Positions 24,565 through 36,664 of a stretch of DNA of 64,000 nucleotides are shown in pieces. A program made the position numbers and the translations under genes. Where the stretch lies: the NCBI GenBank assembly GCA_002914845.1, contig JXTC01000122.1, positions 146,444-210,443 on the forward strand. Direction: 5' to 3'. The notes beneath the pieces are model-generated. The model was not told where the DNA came from and made no database searches. It was given only the letters and a program-made list of their open reading frames with translations. Positions within the stretch are counted from its first letter, which is position 1; each line of letters begins with the position of its first letter. The stretch comes from Trema orientale. Lineage: Eukaryota; Streptophyta; Magnoliopsida; Rosales; Cannabaceae.

Positions 24565-25131
24565 TGTTATACGGGGCTGGTCTTTAAAGAGTCTTAGTAG
24601 ACTTAGGATATTAAAGCTAAGTTGGAACGCATAGGAGAGAGTTTATAAATAAATAGACTCTTTAAGATTGTTATACGGTAACACTATGAGATTTTCATTA
24701 GGGCAGGACTCTTCTTAGTCTGTGGGTTTGCATGGGAAGAAACTATGTATTTAATTTCTATTAGATTAAGGATTCTTGTCTTTATATTCTCTATATATAG
24801 GACATTGGGCATGTATACTTTGTACTCTTGGGCATAAGACTAGATTATAGAGAGAGTGCGAGAGCTAGAGAGAGTAAGAGAATTCTCTTGTAAACTTGAT
24901 GAGAGCACTTTGGGTTTTTCGTATAGACGAAAAATTATGAGAGTGTAAATTATTTTTTTCTTAGTGAAACGCTTGTTGGTAGTCTCCGTAGACGTAAACT
25001 ATAATTTTATAGCCGAACCATATTAAACTATTTATGTTCTTGGGTGCGTACATATTTTCTTTATTTGTTTTCGGGTTCTAATCCTACTCTAAGGGTTAGA
25101 ATAAATTAGCAGTGGGTCTAAATTCATAACA
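24565..25131 (+). repeat. 5' LTR, outer copy
   Basis: 567 bases from TGTTATACGG to CATAACA, matching 30015-30566 along its whole length. A primer-binding site resembling the tRNA-Met complement (TAGTATCAGAGCC, 25134-25146) follows, with one change from TGGTATCAGAGCC. Confidence 0.85.
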
Positions 25132-25150
25132 AGTAGTATCAGAGCCAAGT

Positions 25151-25689
25151 TACTAGCCTTTAAAGAGTCCTAGTAGACTTAGGATATTAAAGCTAAGTTA
25201 GAAACATATAGGAGAGAGTTCATAAATAAATGGACTCTTTATGATTGTTATACGGAAACACTAGGAGATTTTTCAATAAGCCAAGACTCTTCTTAGTCGA
25301 TGGGACTTTGCATGGATATAAACCGTGTATTTAATTCCCATTAGATTAAGGACTCGTGTATTTATATTCTCTATATGTATGACCTTGCAGGCATATTTTG
25401 TAGTCTTAGGCCTAAGGTTAGATTATAGAGAGAGTGAGAAAATTCTCTTGTAAACTTGGTGAGAGCATTTTCGATTTTTCAGGTGGACAAAAATCTAAAA
25501 CAATGGATAAGTTGTTTTTTTTCTTAGCAAAATGTTATTGATGGTCTCTGTGGACGTAGGCTTCAATTTTATAGTTGAACTATGACGATTTGTGTTCTTG
25601 GATATGTGAATATTTTCTTTATTTATTTTCGAGTTCTAATCCTACTCTAGTGGTTAGAATAAATTAATAGTAGGTCTAAATTCATAACA
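25151..25689 (+). repeat. Second, tandem LTR copy
   Basis: Nearly full LTR sequence lies directly after the first primer-binding site. It lacks about the first 10 bases (it joins at CTAGCCTTTAAAGAG) and ends with the same CATAACA. A second primer-binding site, TGATATCAGAGC (25692-25703), follows. It differs from the first LTR at many positions. Confidence 0.8.
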
Positions 25690-25715
25690 AGTGATATCAG
25701 AGCTAGGTTGCTTCG

Positions 25716-26440
25716 ATGGGGACTACTACAAAGTATAATTTGGAGAAGTTCAATCGGAAAAATGATTTTTGATTATAGAGAACGAAGATGCAGGCATTGT
25801 TGATTCAACAAGGGTTAGAAGATACGTTAGGCGGAGAAAGTAAGCTGCCAAGTACTCTGACTGACAAGGACAAGAAGGGTATCATAAATAAGACTCATAG
25901 TGTAATAATCTTGAGACTGGACAGAAAATCTCAAAAGAAACAATAGCCGCAAGGGTCTGGTTAAAACTAGAGGTGATTTACATGACAAAATCGTTGGTGA
26001 ACAATTTGTGTTTTAAACAAAAGCTATATGTCTTTCGGATGGAGGAGGGTACAACAACTGAAAGTTATCTAACCAGATCATCCTTGATCATAAAAACATA
26101 GATGTAAAGGTGGAGGAAGAAGATCAAGCAATTCTCTTACTGAATTCACTTGATAAGTCTTACAATAATTTTATTGAAACTATGATGTATAATCATGAAA
26201 CTCTGTCTGTGGACAATCGACCTTAAACTCTAAAGAATTGAAGAAGAAATAGAAAAGCAAGAGCAAAAACAATGATGAAGGGCTCACAATTCGGGATAGA
26301 TCCGAAACCAAAGACACCAAGAACAAGAACAAATCGCAGTTGAAATCTAGGAAATGTAAGTGCTTTATATACCACAAGGAGGGGCACTTTAAGAAGAATT
26401 ATCCGGAGAAGAAGAAAAAAGAGACCAATAAACCAAACAA
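25716..26440 (+). pseudogene. Copia gag, decayed
   Basis: The ATG at 25716 opens a typical gag (M-G-T-T-T-K-Y-N-L-E-K-F), followed by L-I-Q-Q-G-L-E-D-T-L and L-P-S-T-L. V-E-E-E-D-Q-A-I-L-L-L-N-S-L appears at about 26112-26150. The zinc knuckle near 26360-26405 has two of its three cysteines changed to tyrosine. A stop at about 25770 and later frameshifts abolish function. Confidence 0.8.
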
Positions 26441-26499
26441 TTTGAGTAAGACAGATGTAGTGTCAGATGGATATAAGAGTGCCAAGATACTTACCATCA

Positions 26500-27900
26500 T
26501 AAGCCAGGATGCAGCCGAGGATTGGATCTTAGACTCTGGTTGCTCGTTCCATATAAGTCCTAATAAGCTTGGTTTCATACCTTCAACCATGCTAATAGAG
26601 GTAAGGTTTTATTGAGGGATAATAAATTATGTACAATGGTTGGTATAGGAATGATTAAGTTGGGATTAGAAGATGGAAGTGAGAGGACATTGTGGGACGT
26701 AAATGGTTGGTGTAGGAATGATTAAGTTGGGATTAGAAGATGGAAGTGAGAGGATATTGTGGGAGGTAAGATACATTCCAAAACTAAAGCAGAACTTGAT
26801 CTCTCTAAGAGTTCTTGATAAAGATGGTTGTAGTTTCAAGGCTCAAGGTGTAGGCTTGAGGGTATCTAGGGGTTCATTATTATACATAAAGGGAGTTTTA
26901 AAAGGCAGAGTTTATGTATTTAATGAGAAAACCCTTATCAGAGAAGCTGCAGTAACTACTAATCAAGAGTGGTCAAGTGCAAATCTGTGGCACCGAAGGC
27001 TCAGTCACATTAGTGAGAGGAGACTACACGCAAATTATCCAAACAAGGTCTATTAGGGAATCACAAACTTTCTGATATCAACTTTTGTGAATACTGCATA
27101 TATGGAAAGACCTACAGAGTGAAGTTTGGGAAGGAGATTCATAACACTAAAGGGATCTTAGATTATATTTACTCAGATCTTTGGGGATCTGCACGTGTGA
27201 CTTCGACGGGTAGTGGTAGGTATTTTTTGTCACTAGTTGATGATTACTCTTGGAGAGTTTGGATATACATTCTTAAGTACAAGAATGACGTTTTTGAGAA
27301 GTTCAAACAATGGAAAGTGTTAATTGAAAACCAAACTAGTAGGAAAATCATGAAACTAAGAATAAATAATGGCCTCGAATTCTGCAAAAATTTATTTAAG
27401 GAATTCTGTAGCAATAACAGAATAGCACGACACAATAGGAGGGATTCCACTAGAAAATAATTTGGCAGAACACATAAACAGAACCATTTTGAAGTGAATA
27501 AGATGCATCTTGTCTACTTCTAGACTACCTAAAGTTTTTGATTGTAGACAGTGTCAATGGTATGCTACTTGATTAATAGAAGTCCATTTACTACAATAGA
27601 GCTCAACACAATAGAGCTCAAAATACATATGGAGATGTGGATGAGTCATCCTGCTAATTATGACAATTTACGAATTTTAGGGTGTGTGGCTTATGCACAT
27701 GTAAAGCAGGGGAAATTAGAATCTAGGGCTAAGAAATGCATATTCTTAGGATATCCCAAAGGTATGGAAGGCTACAAGTTGTGGTGTGTTGAGGAGGGTA
27801 ATCAAAAAATGATTATAAATCGTGATGTTACTTTTAATAAGAATGAGTTATAACATTCTTTGAAAGAAGGGTGGTTGAATGCTGACAGAATTAACAAGGA
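26500..27900 (+). pseudogene. Copia protease and integrase, decayed
   Basis: The protease start W-I-L-D-S-G-C-S-F-H keeps the D-S-G active site (about 26522). A 67-base tandem duplication at 26636-26769 shifts frame within the protease. The integrase zinc-binding region is near 26990-27110. The core is at 27119-27460 (Y-S-D-L-W-G; V-D-D-Y-S). The second catalytic aspartate appears replaced: the usual T-D-N-G reads I-N-N-G. The C-terminal domain with F-L-G-Y-P-K-G is at 27551-27853. Confidence 0.8.
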
Positions 27901-27999
27901 AGCACAAAACTAAGTGGAGCTTGAGGTGGAGCCAATGGAGGTGCAGTCTCATACTGAGATTACCGATATAAGAAAGTAACCACAAGAACTTGAATTAAC

Positions 28000-29940
28000 T
28001 AAAAAGGAGGAACAACCTATGGATGAGTATAGTATCGCTAGAGACATATCAAAGTGGGTTACGAGGCTACCAACAAGGTTCAGATTGGATGATATAGTTT
28101 CTTTTGCTCTCACTATTCTAAAAGACATAGTGAATTCCAAACCAAGAAGTTCTGAGGAAGCTATAGGATGTGAAGATAGTGTGGAGTGGGTAAAAGCCAT
28201 GGATGAAGAGATAAACTCTTTGAAAAAAAATCAGACTTAGGTGTTGGTGGACAAACCCGAGAGACAGAAATTGGTGTGATACAAATGGATATACAAGAGA
28301 AAAATTGGGATTCCGAGAGTAGAGATATCTAGGTACAAGGCTAGACTGGTCGCTAAAGGATTTACTCAAAGGGATGGGATTGATTTCAAGGAGATATTTT
28401 CTCCGATCATTTAACATAGTTCCATTAGAGTTCTACTTTTTTTAGTTGCTTATGAGAATTTAGAACTGGAGCAAATGGATGTGAAAACTGCTTTTCTATA
28501 TGGAGAATTAGAGGAAATAATCTATATGCAGCAACCTCAGGGCTATTTGGAACTAGGGAAGGAACACAAGGTTTGTTTGTTTAAGAAGTCTCTTTATGGT
28601 CTTAAGCAATCTCCTTATTAGCGGTATAAACAGTTCGAGGAATTTAGGCTCAAGGTAGAGTTCACAAGTAGTGACCATGACAATTGCATGTACTTCAAGA
28701 AGCTTACTAATGGTATGGTAGTATATCTACTTTTATATGTAGATGACATATAGATTGCAAGCAAGGATAAGATGGAAGTAGATCGTATAAAGCAATAACT
28801 ATGTGGTGAGTTCGAGATGAGAGATCTAGGACCGGCTCAGAGGATCCTAGGAATAGAAATTACGAGAAATGAGAAGGGTGGTATTCTACAAAAAGCTTGC
28901 TAATGGTATAGTAGTATATCTACTTTTATATGTAGATGACATATTGATTACAAGTAAGGATAAGATAGAAGTAGATCGTATAAAGCAACAGCTACATGAT
29001 AAATTTGAGATAAAAGATCTAGGATCGGCCAATAGAATCTTAGGAATGGAAATTACGAGAGATGAGAAAGGTGGTATTCTACACCGGTGGTATTCTACAC
29101 CTATCACAGGAAAGATATGTGCAAAAGATTTTTGAGAGATTCGACATGGATAAGTCCAAGGCTGTGAGTACACCTATTGCTCAACATTTCAAGCTTTCTA
29201 GGGACGATTCACCAAAAACTATCGGAGAAGAAGAGTATATAGAGAGGATTCCTTATTCTAGTGCTGCAGTGTCATTGATGTATACTATGGTTTGCGCGAG
29301 GCCTGGCTTATATTATGTGGTGAGTGTGGTTAGTAGATACATAGCGAACCCTGGAAAAAAGCATTAGGAGATAGTAAAATGGGTCCTAAGATACTTGAGA
29401 GGTACTACTTCTATTGGTTTAGAGTACAGGATAGGGAAGGAAACAAATGCACAAATAATGGAATATGTTATGAAACAAACACACAAATAATGGAATATAT
29501 TAATTCTGACTATACAGGTGATTTAGATACTAGGATGTCACTAACTAGGTATATTTTCAAGCTTTGTGGAAATACAGTTAGTTAAAAACTAATTTGCAAC
29601 TGCTGGTAGCATTATATACGATGGAAGCAGAGTAAATTGCTGCGACTGAGGCGGTGAAGTAAGCTACGTAGCTGCAGGGATTGGTGAAAGAGCTTGTTAT
29701 TGAATTAGAGCATGTAAAAGTTTTTATGACAGTCAAAGTGTGCTACACTTGACTAAATCAAGTGTATCATGAGAGGAGAAATTACGTTGATGTCAGACTT
29801 TCATTTTATTCGTGACATTATTTCCAAAAAGATCGTTAACATGGAGAAGGTTTCTACAGAAGATAACCCAATAGACACATTGACGAAGGCACTCCTGATG
29901 GCTAAGTTCAAGTGTTGCTTGGACTTAGTAAATGTGAAGG
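28000..29940 (+). pseudogene. Copia reverse transcriptase and RNase H, decayed, with duplicated catalytic box
   Basis: RT motifs in order: [12 protein letters not shown] near 28340, M-D-V-K-T-A-F-L-Y-G near 28475, and L-Y-G-L-K-Q near 28595. The Y-V-D-D box occurs twice, at about 28738 and 28930, because a segment is tandemly repeated with a 193-base period (from 28701 and 28894). RNase H remnants follow from 29140 to about 29940. Several stops and frame changes are present. Confidence 0.85.
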
Positions 29941-30014
29941 CCCGGTGAGTCCCATGGGGGCATTTGGAGACTACAAGCGGCTAAGGACTTTGAGGAACAT
30001 CCAAGGTAGAGAAT

Positions 30015-30566
30015 TGTTATACTTGGCTGGTCTTTAAAGAGTCCAGACTTAGGATGTTAAAGCTAAGTTGGAAATGTATAAGGGAGAGTTCATAAATAAA
30101 TGGACTCTTTATGATTGTTATATGGCAATACTAGGAGACTTTTCATTAGGCCAGTACTCTTCTTAGTCAGTGGGTTTGCATGAGAATAAACCGTGTATTT
30201 AATTCCTATTAGATTAAGGACTCTTATATTTATATTTTCTATATACAGGACCTTGGGCAAACATATTTTATACTCCTGGGTATAAGATTAGATTATAGAG
30301 AGAGTGAGGGAAATCTCTTAAAAACTTGATGAGAGTACTTTTTTGGTTTTTTGGGTGAAAAAAAAACTATAAGAGTGTGTAAATTATTTGTTTTCTTATT
30401 GAAACACTTGTTGGTAGTCTCCATAGACGTAGACTATAATTTTATAGCTGAACCACATTAAATGATTTGTGTTCTTAGGTGCGTGAATATTTTCTTTATT
30501 TATTTTCGGGTTCTAATCCTACTCTAAGGATTAGAATAAATTAGTAGTAGATCTAAACTCATAACA
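30015..30566 (+). repeat. 3' LTR
   Basis: 552 bases, TGTTATACTTGG to CATAACA, ending at the TGATT duplication. A short purine-rich stretch (about 30004-30012) precedes it. Confidence 0.85.
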
Positions 30567-30571
30567 TGATT

Positions 30572-30987
30572 TATTACCAGACAAATGGTGAATAACATTT
30601 AACCTATTTGTGGTTAGTTTTAATTTACCGTTGAATTATGATAACTCCTTTACTATGTTAAGTGATATTAAAGATATTGTAAATTAGGTGAGATCCTTAC
30701 CACTATATCCGAAATATAATGGTGTAACTCTTCAAAGAGCCAATCCCTTAGTACTGTCAGCACAAGTATTTAATTACAATAAGAATCACTCACTTTCTCT
30801 TAATATTTATCCTTCCTAAAACACCTTCGTGCACCCAAATCACTGAGAAAATTCTCTCCCAACTTTATTTGATTTCTTGGAATAGTATTCAGTTACAAAG
30901 CAGATCCTAATCCCTATTCGTATATAAACTTGATATTTAAATGAATGATAGATGAAAATGCATTGTAAGTTGTAACCTAATTATATA
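30572..30987. other. Non-coding spacer
   Basis: AT-rich sequence with no gene, RNA or repeat that I recognise. Confidence 0.4.
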
Positions 30988-31748
30988 TGGCCCAGTTTGG
31001 TTTAGTTTTTTAACAAGCTAAAAGTAGTTTTTGAATAATTTGTGAACCAAAAGGTGTTAGGTAAAAACCTAAAATTCAAATTATTAAATAATTTTTAATA
31101 AAGCTAAAGTCAAAAGTCAAAGTTGGCCTAAGCCAGTTTTGAGTTTTAGATTATGTGGGAATCTGTACTATCTTTTAATGAATAAATCATAATAGTTAAA
31201 ATACCCTCACTTAAAAGTAAAAATGCTAAACATTTAATTGAGTAACTAATTTAATTGAGTTTATTTTCATATCAATTTTTTTAAATAAAAAGTATTAATA
31301 TGTTTAAATCATAATTAGCTAAAATATTCTTCATATTAGTTATTTTGAAGTAGCCAAATTGACTCTTTACTGAAATTTTAAATTCAGATAAAAATAAAAA
31401 AAATAAAATAAAATGAATTTAATTGAGTAACTAATTTAATTGAGTTTATTTTCATATCAATTTTTTTTTAAAAAAAGTATTAATATGTTTAGTATGTACA
31501 AAATATGCATAATTGTAAAAAATATTAATCAGTTCTTTCCAAAATATGCATAATTATATAATGATATTTATTTTGGTAATTTTATATTTGTACAACAATT
31601 CAGCTACTTTAATATAGTTTTTTTAAGTCACAGCACTTTAAAATTATAGTTTACCAAACACTCAGCTATTTTACACTACAATGAATTTTTCTTTCAGTAC
31701 AGTTGAAAGTATTTTACTGAAAATCTACAGCTCTACTAAACTGGCTCT
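30988..31748. mobile_element. hAT-like MITE
   Basis: The left end reads GGCCCAGTTTGGTTTAG and the right end inverts to GAGCCAGTTTAGTAGAG, the C-A-G-T-T-T-G-G style of hAT MITEs. No transposase is present. Inside, a segment of about 80 bases (31229-31307) recurs at 31413-31490. I could not settle an 8-base target duplication. Confidence 0.5.
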
Positions 31749-34661
31749 ATATTTAGCACCATTCAGATGGTATATAATTAAAACAATAATTAAGAGAAAA
31801 AAAAAAATTAAGTGGTGAGTTCTACAAGAATAGTAATTATTTGTTGCTAATAATAAAAATTTTAGATGTATACCGTGTTATACATCTAAATAATACTGTT
31901 CAATACTCAAAATTTAACAAAAATCAGTGACTTGACAAACTTAATGTGTACACGTGTCATGTTTAGATTAGAAATGCACATTGTGAGACAAACTTCACTT
32001 TTTTTCGTAATGTTTTGTTGATCACCGAAAACTACTTACTACCTAATTGCAACTGCTTAGTTACTTATTGGAAGCATGAGTTTAAAACACATGAGAATTT
32101 ATTTGATGAGATGTATGTGGTAAGTTAAACACTAACCACGTGTTCCTATGATTTATCGAACAGACAATATGTCAAGATGATTTGAATTTTGATGAGACGT
32201 AAAGGAAGCACAACGAAATTCTTAAGCAATGATTATTTATTCAAAGGCTATATATATGAAGGCTATAAAAATATTAATGGATTGCATAGGCCAAATGCTA
32301 CATATACATATAACTATCCACTTTTAACCGTCATGAAGTGAGTCCCATCGGCAATTTTTTCCAAGTATTTATGCGTTAATACAAGATTAATATTGGTTTA
32401 AAAAGGGACTTTAGTAGCCAAAAAAGAAAGGAAAGAATGTCTAGCTAGCTAACTCTCCTATTGCATATTTCCAACCTCCAACAAGATAAGCTAGGGACCT
32501 GACGGAAAGGAAAGTAGATAGAAAAAGATAAGAAGTTATTGCCCTTCAACAGAAATTGGGGGGCTGAAAATGGAAATGAAGAGGAGGATAATTGGGTGAT
32601 GATCGTGTGAGTGGAATTACTCATAAATCCCCCAGATTCGATCCCATCTTGACAGCTGCCCTCTCTCTTCTACTTGCCATTAATATTGCTCTCTCCCTGT
32701 CTCTAGAATATCTTTACAATTATGTGTATTCTCTTTGAGTAATTAATGATGGAAGATGCACTACCCTATTAGGAAAGGCTCATGTCTAATGATTGAATAG
32801 TACAACGAGTTAATATGACTAGACTATACAAAAATGTTACAGCGGTAGTGAAACGTTTTGAACTGTCGGTCTTTCATTGGCTTCATATAAATTTGGTTGA
32901 GATATGATTTTGATGTGTCCAATTTTTAGAAACACACGTTAATATTATTGTTAGTTTTGTGATAACTTTTACCTCCTGAAATAAAAGTTCAAGAAGATGT
33001 TCCTGAAAAAGTTAGTAAATTTATGATTTATTTAAAATGTCTTCTAGTTAAAAAAGATATTCTAATAATTCATCCAAATACTCTCAAAAATAATTTTTGA
33101 GCTCAAAAATAATTTTTGAGCTCAAAAATCTTTAGAAGCCATACAACAAGCCCTATAGATGTTTACTACAGTGAAAGTCTTCTAATAAATCAGGTTTATG
33201 TGTCACTTAATTTACTTAACAATTAACACGCATCAAATTCAATATTAACGACAGATAATGGTATAAACTGTGAGAGTTAGACTACATAGATTCCGGTTAT
33301 GCATCACGTTGTTGTATGTATACGTTGATCTTGTCATCGATGATGATGATTTCATGTGTATAATTTATGTTGATATACATACAGACTATGGTGCTTAGCA
33401 TAAATATTGATGGTTAAAGTCGTCACGAGGACCAGGGAAATGGACCCGCTGACAAGAGTAATTCACTAATATGGGCCAAAACGATTTCCTATTTAGGGAA
33501 ATTGACCTCACAATAGAAGATATCACACTATTAATAGCCGCTACTGGTATTAGAAAAATTATAAATTTTATGGCCATAAATACTGTGACATCCATCACAA
33601 AAAATTATGACACTTCTCTTAGAAAAATTATTTTTTAAAATACTCCTGGAAAAATGTCATTTTACTCAAAATTAGTCCTAACCATGTCCATTTCCCTTTC
33701 TATCATGATTATTTTTCAAAATGACTGTTTTTAAAATTATCATATTATTAATTACGAGTAGTCACTCTATTTATAATTGGTGATCACGATATTTATGACC
33801 ATAAATATATGACTTTTGTAGGACTATATATAGTGACCACTCATTACTAATACCATTTGAGAGTCCTAAAAAATTCATTCTACAAAATACTCTTAAAAAT
33901 GTCATTCTACCTCAAAACACTATTAATCAGGTCAATTTCTCCATGGGCTTATGTGAAACAATGTCCGGTTCTCGAAAAATTACAGTTTCTAGGGAAAATT
34001 TTGAGATTTAGTAGTTGATTTAATTTTTTTTAGTCAATTAGCAATTATTAGAAGTGTCAAGTACGTCATGACCTACGGTCAAGAAGTACTTCTTGATCAT
34101 GAAAAAGTCTTAAATAATATGTTGTTTTATGGTCAAGAAGCTTTTGACCTATGGTCAATAAGTCCATGATACTCCTAAAAGTGCCACTTTTAGAAAAATG
34201 TATAGAAAAATTATTTTGGCCCAGGTTAGTCCTATTCATGTTATTTTCTCAATGCCAAAAGAGAAAATCCAATCACCCCAGCCTAATCTCCTCGTTGTGT
34301 GTTTGAAGCAGCCCAAGTAATAAAGGAAACTTAGGAAACTAGGCCCTAGAACCTTGGAAATTATATGGGCCTGCCAAGTTCATGATATTGAGAACACCTG
34401 AGGTGAGAAATTGCCACAAATAAAGATTAACCTCTCTAGCGCTGCCCGGTGCTCAGTGCCCAGCACGAAGTGTTAAACTTAATTGTTCTCATTTTAATAT
34501 AACACTTTTTCTTCATTGCGCGTTGTCTGCAAGCGTGATGTTTTAGCTGTGTAACTTTGTTATTATCATTTTTATGAATCACAAATTTCACCAGCCCATT
34601 TGTTAATTCAATTGGGAAGGGAGATAAGAATCAAGTATAGAAATGAGAATATATCTACTTC
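31749..34661. other. Non-coding stretch with short repeats
   Basis: No supportable gene. A 19-base near-palindrome, CTCAAAAATAATTTTTGAG, is tandemly repeated two and a half times at 33083-33130. Around 33600-34250, TGTCATTTTACTC-type and GGTCAAGAAG-type phrases recur, suggesting a decayed repeat of unknown class. Confidence 0.4.
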
Positions 34662-34841
34662 AGGCTATGTTTGATAGGCGGGAAGAAAGATAAGAAGGAA
34701 GGAGAAATAAAAGGGAAGGGAGACGAAAGAAGAATAACGAGAACATTCTCCTCTTGTTATATTTATATGATGGGAAAGAAAGAAGACCAAAAATCAAAAT
34801 CCTCCCTCTTGTTTAGTAGGAGGCAAATTAGAAGGAAGGAA

Positions 34842-36664
34842 TATAGAAATTGAGTGAGAGAAAATATTTTGGCTCAGAATTGGAATAATGAATTGACACA
34901 TTGTATGGGTATTCATACAACTTACATGAGAGGATACTTCTCTAGAATATTCTAAGAGATAAGGTAACTACTTAAAATACAAAATATAACATAATTACAG
35001 GTAATTAGATACTTTACCTAATAAAGAATATTCTAAAATAGACAAGTAGAGAATTTTAATAACAAATAATTATTATTAGGAATTATTTCTAATATGCCCT
35101 ACAAGATAGAGCTCCACAAGAGATCCAATCTTGGACTTGAGAAGAAGAAAGGATGTGGTTTTGAAGAATGGCACGTCCGCTATCGAGAAAATGGTTGAGT
35201 AGTGGAAAAGATGTGTAGTGCTGACCGGAGTATTTATCACTCGATCTCCAGCGACTAGTATAGACAAATAAAACTAAAGAGATAGAACCGGAGTAATGAC
35301 CGTTTAATCATCCGCGGCCTATTAAAGAGCGATTGTTTGAGACAAAAGTAAAGTAGCGAAACCGGAATAGTAATTCAGCTGAGGCTATTGAAGATGAAGG
35401 TAGAGGAAGAACTGCATCCCTTTATTTCCTAAAAGGAAAACTAACTTAAAAGTTTTTTTTTTTTTTTTTAAAAAGACCTAAACGTGAAAGAGGGGACTCT
35501 TTTTTTTTCCTTTTCTTTTTTTTTTATTCATTTATAAAGACTAAACCCTAAACCAATAAACGCTAATACCAAACAAAACGTAAGACTTAACGTTTTTTTT
35601 TTTTTTTTGGCTAAACCTAAAAACCTAAAATAAACAAATGTAACATTTTGTTTTTGTTTAAAATTACAACCTCGAAAAAAAAAAAAACTCAACTATTGAA
35701 CGTAAGAGAGAAACTCCTAATCCTAAAACCAAAACATAAAACTGACCTTTTTTTTTCTTTTTTTTTTTTGGACTAAAATAAAACAAAAATTAAAACAAAA
35801 GGGATGAGGGATCGGAGGGAGGAGAGAAATTTGAGGGGAGGAGAAAAATATGAATAATAGGGAAGTATTAGCCATCGCACTAATACAAACCTTTTGGCAT
35901 TTGGATTTAAGGACGTTTACCCAAGAATGGACAGAGTAAAGAAAAATTGAATTCTAGAGTGTTAACCTATGAATATATAGGAAAAATAAAATTTAGATTC
36001 ATGGGTATTAACCCAAGAATAGACAAGAAACATAATATTAGTTCCAGATTTAATGGTATTAACCCAGGAATAGACAAGTAAAATAAAATTAGTTTTAGAT
36101 TAAAGGGTGTTAACCCAGGAATTGACAAGAAAAATAAAATTTGGATTCTAGGGCATGTTGCCCATGAATTGAAAAATAAAATAAGGCTGATAAAGATGAT
36201 GCGAATAATGATCCAATTGAGCATGGGCTAGCTTAATTCGTTCGATAGGACAAGTGATGAAGGAAGAGAATTGATCTTTGGGCAAAATCTGAGATTTTCA
36301 GTTGATCAGAAAGAGAATAGCAGTCGACCGGTTCTATGATTGAAATTAAAGAAGAGAAAAAGAGTAGGGAGTGGTCCAGGAGTTTACTACTCTAATACCA
36401 TATAGAAATTGAGTGAGACAAAATATTTTGGCTCTGAATTAGAATAATAAATTAGTTCATTATTCTCAATGTATGAATATTTATACAAGTTACATAAGAG
36501 GATATATTCCTCTAAAATATTCTAAGAGATAAGGTAACTACTCAAAATATAAAATATAAAATAATTACAGGTAACTAGATAATTTACATAATAAAGAATA
36601 TTATAAAATAGGTAAGCAAATAATTCTAATAATCAATAATTATTATTATGAATTATCTCCAATA
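34842..36664 (-). mobile_element. Small non-autonomous LTR retrotransposon
   Basis: Two similar direct repeats, 34842-35094 and 36401-36664, bound about 1.3 kb. On the minus strand a primer-binding site TGGTATTAGAGT (complement of 36389-36400) adjoins the right repeat, so that is the 5' LTR. Flanks AGGAA and AGGAG suggest a 5-base duplication with one change. The interior encodes no retroviral-type protein and contains a minisatellite plus T-rich tracts, so mobility would need a helper element. Confidence 0.75.
35905..36175. repeat. Minisatellite, period about 46-51 bases
   Basis: About six diverged units share the core TTAACCCAGGAATAGACAAG. Spacings of the TTAACC core are roughly 46, 46, 51, 51 and 48 bases. 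The minus strand is open through several units and would encode a repeated hydrophobic F-L-S-I-P-G-L phrase every 17 residues (complement of 35967-36224). I see no reason to call that a gene. Confidence 0.7.

Larger units (their letters stand above)
24565..30566 (+). mobile_element. Complete-length but dead Copia element with duplicated 5' LTR
   Basis: A 6.0 kb element bounded by TG and CA is flanked by a perfect 5-base duplication TGATT (24560-24564 and 30567-30571). Layout: LTR, primer-binding site, second LTR copy, second primer-binding site, gag, protease, integrase, RT, RNase H, LTR. This is the Copia gene order. Coding regions contain stops and frameshifts. At least five tandem duplications (15 to 193 bases) occur in the interior. 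The three LTR copies differ at many positions, so insertion is not recent. Confidence 0.9.

Noticed and set aside
32620..32710. Possible microRNA-like segment around TTGACAGCTGCCCTCTCTC
   Set aside because: It superficially recalls plant miRNA passenger strands, but I could not find a matching hairpin arm or a known mature sequence.
35967..36224. 85-codon minus-strand ORF with hydrophobic repeats
   Set aside because: It follows the period of the minisatellite inside an LTR element. I mention it as a curiosity, not a gene.
34920..36660. CRISPR-like or satellite array
   Set aside because: The repeats are a pair of LTRs and a diverged minisatellite; spacing and unit identity do not fit an array of spacers.
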